A stretch of DNA of 64,000 nucleotides from contig NZ_AGFX01000011.1 in the NCBI RefSeq assembly GCF_000236805.1, positions 372,001 through 436,000 on the forward strand, in the 5' to 3' direction. Below the pieces are notes generated by a model. It was not told where the DNA came from. It was given only the letters and a program-made list of their open reading frames with translations, and searched no databases. Source of the stretch: Paenibacillus peoriae KCTC 3763. Lineage in GTDB: Bacteria; Bacillota; Bacilli; Paenibacillales; Paenibacillaceae. A program made the translations under genes and the position numbers. Positions 23,954 through 33,095 of the stretch are shown here, piece after piece (positions within the stretch are counted from its first letter, which is position 1; each line of letters starts with the position of its first letter).

Positions 23954-24455
23954 GTCTTTGGCTTTGAGAATAGCAACTCATATAAAATCTACAATTCCTG
24001 ATCACCCGGCTTCCGTAGCTGTGTTAAAGCATTCATTATCTATAGTTCTAAATGTCCTTTTTATTGTCTGTTTGACCCTGAGCGCGGCGTTGATTACAGA
24101 TAAGGTTAATGAAGTTTCTTTAATGTTAGTTATGTTCGCGATACTCAGACAAATGACAGGTGGTATACATCTAAAAACTGGAATTGGCTGTGTACTCGTC
24201 ACATCTTTTGCGTGTACTGTACTATCCTTCATTACTCTTAGCTACAATCTTAGTATTTGGGCGACGATATTAAGTATAGTACTCATTTTTATCTATGCGC
24301 CATCTAGGATCGAAAAGCAGTCACGTATTCCGAAACGTTATTACCCACTCTTAAAGATTCTTGCCGTAATTCTTGTCGGAACAAATTTAATATTTGCTTC
24401 GTCTATACTGGCAATTAGCTTTCTGACTCAAAGCATTACTCTTATTAGGAGGTGA
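23946..24455 (+). CDS. agrB: AgrB-like peptide-processing membrane protease
   Basis: 169 residues, multi-pass. The catalytic region RQMTGGIHLKTGIGCVLVT contains the His and, seven residues on, the Cys that define AgrB cysteine endopeptidases. It would cleave the AgrD precursor and help form the cyclic signal peptide. The gene sits between a co-translated membrane protein and the agrD-like gene, whose start is four bases after the agrB stop. Confidence 0.88.
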   Translation: MIESLALRIATHIKSTIPDHPASVAVLKHSLSIVLNVLFIVCLTLSAALITDKVNEVSLMLVMFAILRQMTGGIHLKTGIGCVLVTSFACTVLSFITLSYNLSIWATILSIVLIFIYAPSRIEKQSRIPKRYYPLLKILAVILVGTNLIFASSILAISFLTQSITLIRR

Positions 24456-24459
24456 GAAT

Positions 24460-24582
24460 ATGAAGAAATATATTTACTCAACAATTGCAACAAGTCTGGC
24501 CGCTCTTGCCATGTTTTCTGTAAGTGTAGCTAGCTTAGCATTTGTATACAATCCAGAACCGCCGGAAGAACTGATGAAATAG
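24460..24582 (+). CDS. agrD: AgrD-like cyclic-lactone autoinducer precursor
   Basis: 40 residues directly after agrB, with AGGAGGTGAG as ribosome site. It has the AgrD layout: amphipathic/hydrophobic leader (MKKYIYSTIATSLAALAMFS), a short signal region (VASLAFVYN) and an acidic recognition tail (PEPPEELMK). There is no Cys at all, so a thiolactone ring is impossible; a Ser-based lactone, as known from a few staphylococci, is the likely alternative (inference). Confidence 0.8.
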   Translation: MKKYIYSTIATSLAALAMFSVSVASLAFVYNPEPPEELMK

Positions 24583-24593
24583 GGTTCAATGAA

Positions 24594-24628
24594 GCGCCTC
24601 ACCGCTACTATGCGGAGAGGCGTTTTTT
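24594..24628 (+). terminator. Terminator of the agr-like operon
   Basis: CGCCTCaCCGC/GCGGaGAGGCG followed by six T. No kinase or response-regulator gene lies before it. Confidence 0.9.
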
Positions 24629-24772
24629 ATTTTGGCAAGATTACGGAGTATAATATCAGGGGACTCGAAGTATATTACAAAGCTTGGTCTTAGAAAATTG
24701 TGGTATGTTGAAAGAGGTGTTTTATATTTTCCTATTTTAGAGGTTCAGATCACGTTTAACTGGAGGTTTTTT

Positions 24773-25687
24773 TTGGATTTAAGTAAATTTATATCAGGAA
24801 AAATTTATTTGAATCAATATGTTCATCGTCTGGAGCAAAATGGCTCATCTTTTCATTTACATTATTGGGGAGTCATGCCAAAACATTATGACGTTGTACC
24901 ACATAAACATTCGTTTTTTGAGATATGTTTTGTAGTTGATGGTGAAGGGTATTATATTGACGGCGATTGTACTTACTCCTTACAAAAAAATATGATGTTC
25001 CTTTCAAAACCAGATGTTTTACACCAAATAAAAAGTAAAGATGGATTAGCCCTCCTTTATGTGGCATTTGAATTAATTGAATCAGAATCAAGTGAAGAAT
25101 GGATAGAAATAATAAGGGAAAGGGAAACTCGGAAATGTTCCAAAGTAGTTGTGCCTGTAAGCGATGACACAGTTTCTACATTGCTTTGGAAATCTCTTCT
25201 TCTCCAAACAACAAAGTCCGGACAGGTTTTTTATGAAGAAATGCTAACAAACCTGGCTTACTCTCTTATTCTTTCATTACTACAAATTTTTGTTCCTTAT
25301 TCACACAATGATCGCCCGAAAAAGTCTGTTGAAATGATTTCTCCACTTCTTCGTCAAGCAAAGTTATACATTTGCGATAATCTAGAAAGTCCTTTAAAAC
25401 TTCCCGATGTAGCTCGTCAATTTCACATATCGGATCGGTACTTGTCAAGAATATTTGCAGCAGAATTAGGTGTAAGTTACTCAGAGTTTGTTCAAAATGA
25501 GAGAATACAGAGAGCTGCCGCATTACTTAAAACAACAGATTTATCCATCAGGGATATTTCAATAAAAACTGGTTTTAAAACAGTTCACTATTTTACTCGT
25601 GTTTTTCACACTGTAATGGGTAGCCCACCAAGAGTCTTTCGCTTGCTTTATACAGACTCTAAAACAACTACATATACAGAGTATTGA
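24773..25687 (+). CDS. AraC-family transcriptional regulator
   Basis: 304 residues from TTG 24773, six bases after TGGAGG; longer frames start inside the preceding terminator. N-terminal cupin-type sensor (PHKHSFFEICFVVDGEGYY, ~44-62) and C-terminal double HTH (LKLPDVARQFHISDRYLSRI, then IRDISIKTGFKTVHYFTRVF). Such regulators usually bind sugars and control carbohydrate genes. The neighbouring sugar genes are broken (25.9-26.4 kb), so its target may be lost or may be the GH115 gene (inference). A weak hairpin at 25691-25727 may end it. Confidence 0.88.
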   Translation: MDLSKFISGKIYLNQYVHRLEQNGSSFHLHYWGVMPKHYDVVPHKHSFFEICFVVDGEGYYIDGDCTYSLQKNMMFLSKPDVLHQIKSKDGLALLYVAFELIESESSEEWIEIIRERETRKCSKVVVPVSDDTVSTLLWKSLLLQTTKSGQVFYEEMLTNLAYSLILSLLQIFVPYSHNDRPKKSVEMISPLLRQAKLYICDNLESPLKLPDVARQFHISDRYLSRIFAAELGVSYSEFVQNERIQRAAALLKTTDLSIRDISIKTGFKTVHYFTRVFHTVMGSPPRVFRLLYTDSKTTTYTEY

Positions 25688-25958
25688 ACTACCCCTACTG
25701 AATGTTATGCATTGAAGTGGGGCTTTTTGTTGTTCTAAAAAGGAATGTATACGACAAATCCATGGTTTTCCTAGAAATATCATGTCTTAAAAGTATAAAA
25801 ACGCGTCTTGATAATCTAAATACAGGTATTGTGTAATATCCTATAATCACAATTGCAAATGAGAAATTTTTATTTATGTTTTACCTGAATGACAACGCTT
25901 GCACTAGAGGTTGCGGCGTATTTTTACCATTTTTTCATTATATAAGGAGGTATTGATA

Positions 25959-26404
25959 ATGATGAAAGCTGGATTGGTTACCGATATTTTAGGATTCATG
26001 CCGTTGGAAGAAATGCTTGATACGTGTGTAGATCTGAGATTCGAAGCCCTGGAATTAGGGTGTGGTAATTGGTCTAAAGCACCACATATTGATCTAGATG
26101 GATTGTTGGAGAAACGGGTATAGCCAACTTACCTGAGCCATCCAGTGTACTTATGCGTAGCGAAGCGAAGCTTTCAACCGAAATTCTAGTAGCTTGGAAA
26201 GATCGTTTCATTGATTCTTATGATGTTGAACTGCAAGAATGGATTAATTGTACTGTAAAAGGTGGAGTGAATGGACCATCGGCTTGGGATGGTTATGTTG
26301 TAGCAGTGACGGTGGATGCTTGTGTGAAAGCTAAGCATACAGGTCAGATTGTTCCAATTTTTATACCAGAACGTTCATCATTTTATATCAAACAACTTGT
26401 ATAA
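25959..26404 (+). pseudogene. Deletion fusion: sugar isomerase/epimerase start joined to Gfo/Idh/MocA dehydrogenase end
   Basis: The first part begins with AAGGAGG and ATG 25959 and encodes the start of a xylose-isomerase-like TIM barrel (KAGLVTDILGFMPLEEML, then [19 protein letters not shown]), which stops at 26121. In another frame from ~26118 the sequence continues as the C-terminus of an inositol-dehydrogenase-like oxidoreductase ([19 protein letters not shown], then [11 protein letters not shown] and [17 protein letters not shown]). A deletion with its junction near 26113-26118 has removed the end of one gene and most of the next. Confidence 0.75.
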
Positions 26405-26524
26405 TAAAAAAAGTTGTCGGCGATCTTTTCCGAAATTGAATCGGCAAGAGGTCGCTAAGTGTGTCACCAACCTATAAAATAAAGGTAAGAAAAATCTTCA
26501 TCGTTGAATAGGAGATGACAATAC

Positions 26525-28585
26525 ATGAAAACCTGTGAACCGCTGATCATTTCATCTGAAAGCGGATACAATCTTCAGGCTGGTGGAAGTGTACCGATTA
26601 CCCACGCTTGGAGAATGATTGCGCGAGATCATGAGCAAGTGTTTGGCAGAGAACCATTGCAAACAGAAGAAGAGGCCTCGATCATGATCCGTTATGCGGA
26701 TGAAGAGGATGGATGTCCCCAGTGGCCGGAAGGGTATTGTTTGCGTTTTGTTGCTGATGACGAGAGAACGGTACTTCATATCATTGGCCGTGATGAGCTG
26801 GGGATCATTTACGGGTTGCTCCATTATAGTCGCTTCGTACTGGGAGTGGAGCCGTTCTGGTTTTGGGCGGAACTCCCTCCGGCCAGGCGGGATACCATAG
26901 TCCTGCCGAGTCAGGATTATGACAGTAAACCGCCCAAGGTTCGCTATCGGGGCTGGTTTGTCAATGATGAGGTATGTCTGATTGGCTGGAAGGATGATTA
27001 TCCGCCGACGGAGCAGGTATGGGAGCCCGTTTTTGAAGCATTATTACGCTGTGGTGGCAACATGGTGATTCCGGGAACGGATTTACCGCGCACAGGTATC
27101 CATCATAAGCTTGCAGCAGACATGGGATTGTGGATTACGCATCATCATGCCGAGCCGCTGGGCGCGGAGATGTTTTTGCGGGCTTTTCCGGGGAAACAGG
27201 CCAGCTACAAGGAGCATCCCGAGCTGTTTGAGCAGCTGTGGCAGGAAGCGATCGAACGGCAGAAGGGGGAGAAAATTGTGTGGGTATTGTCTTTTCGTGG
27301 ACAGGGAGACAAGCCTTTTTGGGAAAATGACCCTTCCTTTAATACGCCGGAGAAACGTGGAAAATTAATATCGTACGTGGTTCGCAAACAGTACAGTATG
27401 ATCTGCGAATGTGTGGAGCAGCCCGTGTGCAGTATGGCGATGTATGGCGAGATTGCCGAGTTATACAAGCAGGGTCACATTGAAGTCCCCGAAGGGGTCA
27501 TTAAAATATGGGCGGACAATGGTTACGGCAAAATGGTATCCCGGCGCCATGGCAATCTCAATCTTCGTGTATCGGCATTGCCCGAGGTGGGAGATGGGGG
27601 CAAGAACGGAGTATATTATCATGTAACCTTCCACGACCTGCAGGCGTCAAACCATCTTACTCAATTTCCCTCCTCTGCCGAGCTGATTGTTGATGAATTA
27701 ACGACAGCATTTGCCGTAGGAGCAGACGAGTATCTGTTGGTCAATTCGGGTAATATTTTGCCGCATTTATATACGCTGGATTTGGCAGCGAATTTATGGA
27801 CGAATGGTAGCATGGATGCTGAAGTGCAGCTTACTGACTTTATTGGGCGGTTGTACAGTCGTCAGCAGCAAGAGATTTCCCAATTGTACCGGGATTATTC
27901 CCGTTGTACTATCGTTTATGGCCCGCATAAGGATGATCGGGCAGGGGAGGAATTATATCACCATCCAGCGCGGCAAATTATGGGCTTTTGGCTGCAAGGC
28001 AAAGAAGGCTATGATGAACGGCTGTGCTGGGCTGCTGGAGAAAAACCTTTTGCTGAACAGGTACGCTGGTTCAAGGAAAAAGCCAAATCGGCAATCCCGG
28101 GCTGGATTGAACTGCAAGAGCGGTGTCTACAAGTGATGAAGCAATTACCTGAGGATGAATGTCGCAGGCTGTATAATCAGCTTTTTGTGCAGATTGAATT
28201 GCATCTGAGCGGTTGCCGCGGGCTGTCTAATATCTGTATCGCATACGGGTTATTTCTTGAAGGAGACTATCCACGAGCATTTATACAAGCTTCGCATGCC
28301 GTTTGGAGCTACCAGGCGGGGAAAGAAGCGCTCTCGCTCGCAGGAACTGGAAGATGGGAGCATTTCTACCGGGCAGATTGGCTGACCAATCTCGATAACA
28401 CCATTTCTCATGCGGACACAGTGCGAAGATTTCTGCGGATTCAGGGTGATAGCCCCGATATGTTTCTGTGGTACAAACAATATATCATGCCGGAGACCGA
28501 AAAACATATCTATCTGGAGAATACGCATCGCAAGCCGCTATCTGATGATGAATTGGCACGTTGCATGGAGAAGGAACTATATTAA
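26525..28585 (+). CDS. Glycoside hydrolase family 115-like (xylan alpha-glucuronidase)
   Basis: 686 residues, no signal peptide. Typical GH115 order: carbohydrate-enzyme-like N-terminal domain ending GRDELGIIYGLLHYSRFVLG (~88-107), then PPKVRYRGWFVNDE (~138-151), VWEPVFEALLRCGGNMVIPG and a barrel domain with YGEIAELYKQGH. GH115 enzymes remove (methyl)glucuronic acid from xylan. It is shorter than many members (~800-950), lacking part of the C-terminal domains. ATG at 26525 follows AGGAGATG. Fits the cytoplasmic processing of imported xylo-oligomers. Confidence 0.83.
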   Translation: MKTCEPLIISSESGYNLQAGGSVPITHAWRMIARDHEQVFGREPLQTEEEASIMIRYADEEDGCPQWPEGYCLRFVADDERTVLHIIGRDELGIIYGLLHYSRFVLGVEPFWFWAELPPARRDTIVLPSQDYDSKPPKVRYRGWFVNDEVCLIGWKDDYPPTEQVWEPVFEALLRCGGNMVIPGTDLPRTGIHHKLAADMGLWITHHHAEPLGAEMFLRAFPGKQASYKEHPELFEQLWQEAIERQKGEKIVWVLSFRGQGDKPFWENDPSFNTPEKRGKLISYVVRKQYSMICECVEQPVCSMAMYGEIAELYKQGHIEVPEGVIKIWADNGYGKMVSRRHGNLNLRVSALPEVGDGGKNGVYYHVTFHDLQASNHLTQFPSSAELIVDELTTAFAVGADEYLLVNSGNILPHLYTLDLAANLWTNGSMDAEVQLTDFIGRLYSRQQQEISQLYRDYSRCTIVYGPHKDDRAGEELYHHPARQIMGFWLQGKEGYDERLCWAAGEKPFAEQVRWFKEKAKSAIPGWIELQERCLQVMKQLPEDECRRLYNQLFVQIELHLSGCRGLSNICIAYGLFLEGDYPRAFIQASHAVWSYQAGKEALSLAGTGRWEHFYRADWLTNLDNTISHADTVRRFLRIQGDSPDMFLWYKQYIMPETEKHIYLENTHRKPLSDDELARCMEKELY

Positions 28586-28686
28586 AAGGATCTTAAAATT
28601 TGACCTGCAACCTTTCCAGCTTGTACTACGTCATAGAAGTTGTTAATGGCCAAGCGGCCTAATTCAACTACAAGGTGGAACTTAAC

Positions 28687-29364
28687 ATGAACATGAGAAA
28701 AAGTATGGTCGCAGCCATTACAACCGTAGCGATTTTGTCCTTTTCCGTTGGAGGCCAATTGTCTGCGGCAGGCAGTCAATTCAAGGATTTGGGCAACGTA
28801 AGCGGCAAAGAAAAAGTCATATCCCTTAAAGATCGGGGGTTACTCAAAGGGGTCTCTGACACGCAGTTCCTCCCGTCATCTAAAGTGACCGCTGCCCAAG
28901 GCATTCAGTTGATCTCCAGCGGACTCCAGCTTAGTTTGGCCGCTATCGATTTTATTAAGGCGCCACAGGCCAGCGAACTGTTCCCCCATGTTAGGGATAC
29001 TGCATGGTACGCCGAAGCTTTTATCAACGCGCATTATAATGGCGTAGACATTCCAAAAGATATCAATCCTGCCAAAGCTCTGACCAAGGAAGAGTTCACC
29101 CACATGCTGATTCAGGGCATGGAAAAAGCAGGCGTTCTTCCCATGATTAAAATCGCACCTGCGAATATGGCTGACGCCAGCGAACTGGAGCCTTCTTATC
29201 AAGGCAGCATTCAGCGCTCGCTAGTGTATAAGGTCAATACTTTGGATGCGACTGGAAAGTTTCATCCAAAAAGCGAGATTACACGCGCTGAAGCTGCTGT
29301 TATGCTCTATAATGCATTGGAATACTTGAATACTCATACAAATTCGTCACAAATACAGCAATAA
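28687..29364 (+). CDS. Secreted S-layer-homology-domain protein
   Basis: 225 residues. Signal peptide to about SAA-GS (residue 28); SLH-like repeats: FKDLGNVSGKEKVISLKDRG, ELFPHVRDTAWYAEAF and LDATGKFHPKSEITRAEAAV. SLH domains bind pyruvylated wall polymers, so the protein is likely wall-attached. ATG at 28687 sits nine bases after AAGGTGG. A hairpin (AGTTG 28638, GGCC/GGCC, CAACT 28665) lies just before the ribosome site and could affect translation. Confidence 0.85.
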   Translation: MNMRKSMVAAITTVAILSFSVGGQLSAAGSQFKDLGNVSGKEKVISLKDRGLLKGVSDTQFLPSSKVTAAQGIQLISSGLQLSLAAIDFIKAPQASELFPHVRDTAWYAEAFINAHYNGVDIPKDINPAKALTKEEFTHMLIQGMEKAGVLPMIKIAPANMADASELEPSYQGSIQRSLVYKVNTLDATGKFHPKSEITRAEAAVMLYNALEYLNTHTNSSQIQQ

Positions 29365-29401
29365 AGAGCTTTTCTCTGGGCGGATTTAAGCTTTCAGTCA
29401 C

Positions 29402-29429
29402 TTGACATCAATATCGTGAATGCTATAAT
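29402..29429 (+). promoter_or_regulatory. Consensus sigma-A promoter upstream of ung
   Basis: TTGACA, 16 bases, TATAAT: both hexamers are perfect. Transcription would start near 29436, about 170 bases before ung. Confidence 0.8.
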
Positions 29430-29435
29430 TAGGAA

Positions 29436-29555
29436 ATCGAATTTAGACCCTGCGGTAGCTGACTATCGTAAGAATACTTTTCTGGTCCTTCGGCAAAACA
29501 CAAGTAACGAATAAATAAGCTGGCTCCGGATGAGGGGTCAGCTTTATTTGTTTGG
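29436..29555 (+). ncRNA. Candidate attenuator leader or small RNA before ung
   Basis: Short transcript from the consensus promoter to an intrinsic terminator (GCTGGCTCC 29519-29527, loop GGATGA, GGGGTCAGC 29534-29542, then TTTATTTGTTT). AGCTGAC at 29457-29463 is perfectly complementary to GTCAGCT at 29537-29543, the right arm of that terminator, so two exclusive folds are possible. No match to T-box, SAM, preQ1, PyrR or other well-known leader motifs was seen. Confidence 0.5.
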
Positions 29556-29607
29556 ATAAAAAAGCTTACAATTTGCGAGATCTACATAGTGAGAGGAGAC
29601 GGGATTT

Positions 29608-30276
29608 ATGTTTGGGAATGATTGGGATGAAGTACTACGGGAAGAGGTCGAAAAGCCTTACTTTAATGAATTAAGGTACACATTAGCTCGTGAATACAAG
29701 ATACACAAAGTCTATCCCCCGAAAGAAGATTTGTTTTCAGCACTCAAATTAACGCCATTTCATCTTACCAAAGCGGTTATATTGGGACAGGACCCCTATC
29801 ATGGAGAGGGACAAGCTCACGGCTTGAGCTTTTCCGTTAGACCCGGTGTGCGCACGCCGCCGTCTCTACAAAATATATACAAAGAGATTCGCGATGATAT
29901 CGGCACTCCTATTCCGAATCAGGGCTACCTCGTTCCTTGGGCTGAACAGGGCGTGCTGCTGCTGAACAACGTACTGACCGTACGTGAAGGACAACCGCAA
30001 TCTCATCAGGGAATAGGCTGGGAACGTTTCACGGATGCTGTGATTGAAGCGATTAATGAACGTGAGCAGCCAGTAGTGTTTATTTTATGGGGCAGTCATG
30101 CTCAGAAAAAAGCAAGCTTCGTGAATACCAGCAAGCATTTGGTACTGAAATCCGTCCATCCAAGTCCATTGGCGGCTCACCGGGGATTTTTTGGCAGCAA
30201 ACCCTTTTCGCGTACCAATGCATTTTTGCAGGAGCATGGAATGGAACCGATACGGTGGGAGATTCCTAGCCGCTAG
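29608..30276 (+). CDS. ung: Uracil-DNA glycosylase
   Basis: 222 residues, normal family length. Removes uracil from DNA in base-excision repair. The catalytic water-activating loop [17 protein letters not shown] (near 61) and the Leu-loop [18 protein letters not shown] (near 186) are intact. GAGAGGAGAC precedes ATG 29608. The next gene follows 16 bases later. Confidence 0.96.
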   Translation: MFGNDWDEVLREEVEKPYFNELRYTLAREYKIHKVYPPKEDLFSALKLTPFHLTKAVILGQDPYHGEGQAHGLSFSVRPGVRTPPSLQNIYKEIRDDIGTPIPNQGYLVPWAEQGVLLLNNVLTVREGQPQSHQGIGWERFTDAVIEAINEREQPVVFILWGSHAQKKASFVNTSKHLVLKSVHPSPLAAHRGFFGSKPFSRTNAFLQEHGMEPIRWEIPSR

Positions 30277-30292
30277 CACTGGAGGTGGGGAC

Positions 30293-30715
30293 ATGCGTCA
30301 ATGGAAGGGACGTCAGGTCATCTTATATCACGGCAACAACGGTCATACCCAGAAGGTGCGCGGGACGCTCGAAAAATGGGATGATACACGCAAGTACGTT
30401 ATTTTAGGCCCGAAAATGCTGGCTATTCCTTTTGAAAATATTGCGTATATTACCATGCTTCCTCCTGGACGTGAGCGCCGAAACCGCCATCCGGCCAAGC
30501 TGAACTCCATTGGCTATGTGATGAGCGTTCCATTACAGTTTGATAATGCCATTTATTTTCAATCGGCAGTCACGGTTTGGAAAGATGACGAGTTGATTGC
30601 TTACAATATCAAATTGGCTAGTCATACGGATCATGATGTCGTACTTGAAGATGGACAAACCTTGTCAAAGGAAGGGCATTTGTTCGTGGTGAGGTCGTTG
30701 CGCGGAGAACTTTAA
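30293..30715 (+). CDS. Hypothetical 140-residue protein downstream of ung
   Basis: ATG 30293 has GGAGGTGG just ahead. Soluble; the N-terminal part (MRQWKGRQVILYHGNNGHTQ, then RGTLEKWDDTRKYVIL) looks like a small beta-barrel. No named family recognised. It is probably co-transcribed with ung. Confidence 0.75.
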   Translation: MRQWKGRQVILYHGNNGHTQKVRGTLEKWDDTRKYVILGPKMLAIPFENIAYITMLPPGRERRNRHPAKLNSIGYVMSVPLQFDNAIYFQSAVTVWKDDELIAYNIKLASHTDHDVVLEDGQTLSKEGHLFVVRSLRGEL

Positions 30716-30836
30716 CTGTTATAATTCACCTTTTTTTTGCTAAAGGGTTCAATTTAGTTAGCTGCTTGCCGATAAAAGGTAATGGGCTTGTTAATAATCC
30801 CCTATTTATAAAGATGAAACCAAGGGAGAGAAACGA

Positions 30837-32723
30837 ATGGAACGTATGAAACGTATGAGCAAACGGAGTACCTTCTTACTAGCTTTGCTGATGTTTGTAT
30901 TTGCAGCATGGCCAGCAGGTTTGATCCGGGCTGAGGAGAGCACGTCTTACACGGTGGAGTGGGACAGCCAAAATCCGACTACAGTCAATCTGGGCGGAAA
31001 CCCTGCTCAATTAAAAGTGTGGTCTGTGACAGAAAAAGGAAAAGAGGATGTAACCGAAAAAGCTGAATGGATCTCCGGGGACTCTGGTATTTTAAAGGTA
31101 GAAAAGGGACTTATCACTCCAGTATCCAAAGGACAGATCAAAGTTACCGCTACATATGAAAATCGGACGGTAGCGACGATCATTACCGTAAAATCGCCTT
31201 ACAGCAAGCTGCAATTAAATCCGACTGGTCCTTTGAATCTGACTATTGGCGGAGAATCGAAGCAACTGACGGCTCAAGGTGTGCTTAGCGGAGGCGGGAC
31301 GGAAAATGTGTCTGGTGTAGAATGGACCTCTACGAATTCAACCGTTGCTACCGTAGAAAATGGACTTGTTCGTCCTCTTGCTAAAGGTGTGACTTACATT
31401 AAAGCGAGCAAGGATGGACTTAAAGCACAAACAATGGTGTATGTGCGATCTTCCTCCCAGGCGTTGATATTAAGTGAGTCCGGCTCCAAATCGGTCTTTC
31501 TGGGCAGCTCCCCAATTCAGGTCAATGCAACCGATGTGAGCCTGACAGGCAGCAAAACCGATGTAACCAACACGGCAGAATGGACTTCGTCTAATCCGCT
31601 GGTTGCTACAGTGGAGCAGGGTAAAATCACTCCGATGGACGCAGGGAATGCGACGATTACAGCGTCCTATCACGGTTTGAGCAAGACGCTGAAGATGAAT
31701 GTGCTGCCGACTGTAGAAAAGCTGGTATCGAGCAAAGCGAGTCTGACTCTCGAAACAGGCAGCAAAACTTCTCTTCCGACGATATCTGCTTATTTGGTCA
31801 ATGGGGCCAAAAAGGCAGTTCAATCCGATGTGAAATGGAGCTTAAGCAGTGAAAGTGCAGTCAAAATAGCCAATGGTAAACTGGTTGCAGTGAACCCAGG
31901 CAGCGCAACATTGACAGCGACAGTAGGTGCGCTCAAGCTGGATATTCCAGTGACTGTGCAATACAAAGTGCTCAAGCTGACCGCTTCTGAAAAGAAATAT
32001 GTACTGGTTGCAGGACAAGAAGCGAGTCTTCCGACAATCAAGGCCCAAATGGCTGGTGGGGGAACACTTGATGTTACGAATCAGGTAAGCTGGGTAGCTA
32101 CAACAGCGGCAGTTACAGTAGGCAACGGTAAAGTAAAAGCGGTAAGTGGTGGCAACTCAGGCATCAAGGCCATGTATATGAATAAATACGTGAAGGTGCC
32201 TGTCATTGTGGAAGGAGCCATTTCTACATTGACCCCAAGCTTTACAAGTGCTGATATGAATTTGAAAGGGAGCAAGTCCATCAAAGTTATCGGCATATAT
32301 ACAGATGGTAAAAAAGCTACGCTGAGCAGCAAGGTAAAATGGACTACATCTAATGCTTCTGTGGCGAATGTAAAAGGGTCATCTATTAAAGCGGTTGGAA
32401 TTGGAACAGCAACCATTACAGGCACATACCAAGACAAGTCGTTTAATGTGGAGATTAAGGTAACGCCCAAGCTGCTCAAGTTGGTCTTGAGCAACAAGAA
32501 CCTGAAGCTCCCTAAAGGCTCCTCACAAGTGCTAAATGTAAATGCAGTTTATGATTCAGGCGCAATGACCAATGTGACAAGCTCAGCGGTGTGGACATCT
32601 GCCAAGCCGTCGATTGTACAGGTAACAGGCGGACAGGTGAAGGCAGTGGCGACCGGAAGTTCAAGCATCAAAGTGGTCTATGGTGGTAAAACCGTATCGA
32701 CATCTGCGAGAGTGCTAAAATAA
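30837..32723 (+). CDS. Secreted protein of bacterial Ig-like (BIG2) repeats
   Basis: 628 residues. Signal peptide (cleavage near IRA-EE, residue ~32), then about seven tandem BIG2-type domains of ~80-85 residues. Each repeats a pattern such as AEWTSSNPLVATVEQGKITP followed by GNATITASYHG. No enzymatic domain, SLH or sorting motif is seen. Such proteins form surface or matrix structures or serve as adhesion stalks. AGGGAGAG precedes ATG 30837. Confidence 0.88.
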   Translation: MERMKRMSKRSTFLLALLMFVFAAWPAGLIRAEESTSYTVEWDSQNPTTVNLGGNPAQLKVWSVTEKGKEDVTEKAEWISGDSGILKVEKGLITPVSKGQIKVTATYENRTVATIITVKSPYSKLQLNPTGPLNLTIGGESKQLTAQGVLSGGGTENVSGVEWTSTNSTVATVENGLVRPLAKGVTYIKASKDGLKAQTMVYVRSSSQALILSESGSKSVFLGSSPIQVNATDVSLTGSKTDVTNTAEWTSSNPLVATVEQGKITPMDAGNATITASYHGLSKTLKMNVLPTVEKLVSSKASLTLETGSKTSLPTISAYLVNGAKKAVQSDVKWSLSSESAVKIANGKLVAVNPGSATLTATVGALKLDIPVTVQYKVLKLTASEKKYVLVAGQEASLPTIKAQMAGGGTLDVTNQVSWVATTAAVTVGNGKVKAVSGGNSGIKAMYMNKYVKVPVIVEGAISTLTPSFTSADMNLKGSKSIKVIGIYTDGKKATLSSKVKWTTSNASVANVKGSSIKAVGIGTATITGTYQDKSFNVEIKVTPKLLKLVLSNKNLKLPKGSSQVLNVNAVYDSGAMTNVTSSAVWTSAKPSIVQVTGGQVKAVATGSSSIKVVYGGKTVSTSARVLK

Positions 32724-32752
32724 TTTTCGGGCATTGCCATATCGGCTTATAA

Positions 32753-32789
32753 AAAATAACCCCTGGTCCAACGACCGGGGGTTATTTTT
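32753..32789. terminator. Bidirectional terminator
   Basis: AATAACCCCtGGTC/GACCgGGGGTTATT with flanking A and T runs, between convergent genes. Confidence 0.9.
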
Positions 32790-32792
32790 AGC

Positions 32793-33095
32793 TTACTCTA
32801 CGCCGTCCTGATAATGGTTTTTCCAGTGCTTATCGCCTCTGTGGGCGAAGTCTTCAACTGTTTTTTCCAAAGTGGCTACCAGTTGGGCTTTAATCTCGGA
32901 AATCGTATCACGAAACAGTCTTTCTTCCGTCCCATTGATTTTCTCACCATATAAAGCCTGAGCGGCTACAAATTGACGATGCTGTTCCACAAAATTATCA
33001 ATCGAGTGCAGTGCATGCTCCACGTATTGCGAGATGCTATGATGCTCGTCAGGCAGTTGCAATTTTAATTCCTGAACTCTATTTACTAATGCCAT
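32793..33095 (-). CDS. Hypothetical 100-residue helical protein
   Basis: Start chosen at ATG 33095, six bases after GAGGTG; a GTG at 33104 overlaps the ribosome site. Mostly alpha-helical and charged (VEHALHSIDNFVEQHRQF, then ISEIKAQLVATLEKTVEDF). No family recognised. The 270 bases upstream are AT-rich with nothing further visible. Confidence 0.65.
   Translation of the reverse strand: MALVNRVQELKLQLPDEHHSISQYVEHALHSIDNFVEQHRQFVAAQALYGEKINGTEERLFRDTISEIKAQLVATLEKTVEDFAHRGDKHWKNHYQDGVE

Noticed and set aside
24632-24772. Long N-terminal extension of the AraC regulator
   Set aside because: It would begin within the agr terminator and has no ribosome site; TTG 24773 behind TGGAGG is better.
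20300-26500. Second attachment site (direct repeat of the tRNA-Leu 3' end)
   Set aside because: No convincing copy of the GTTCGATCCCGG-type end was found by eye, so element borders are not claimed.
29436-29555. T-box, SAM, preQ1 or other standard riboswitch before ung
   Set aside because: None of the conserved cores (such as the T-box AGGGTGG motif) is present. It was kept only as an unclassified leader.
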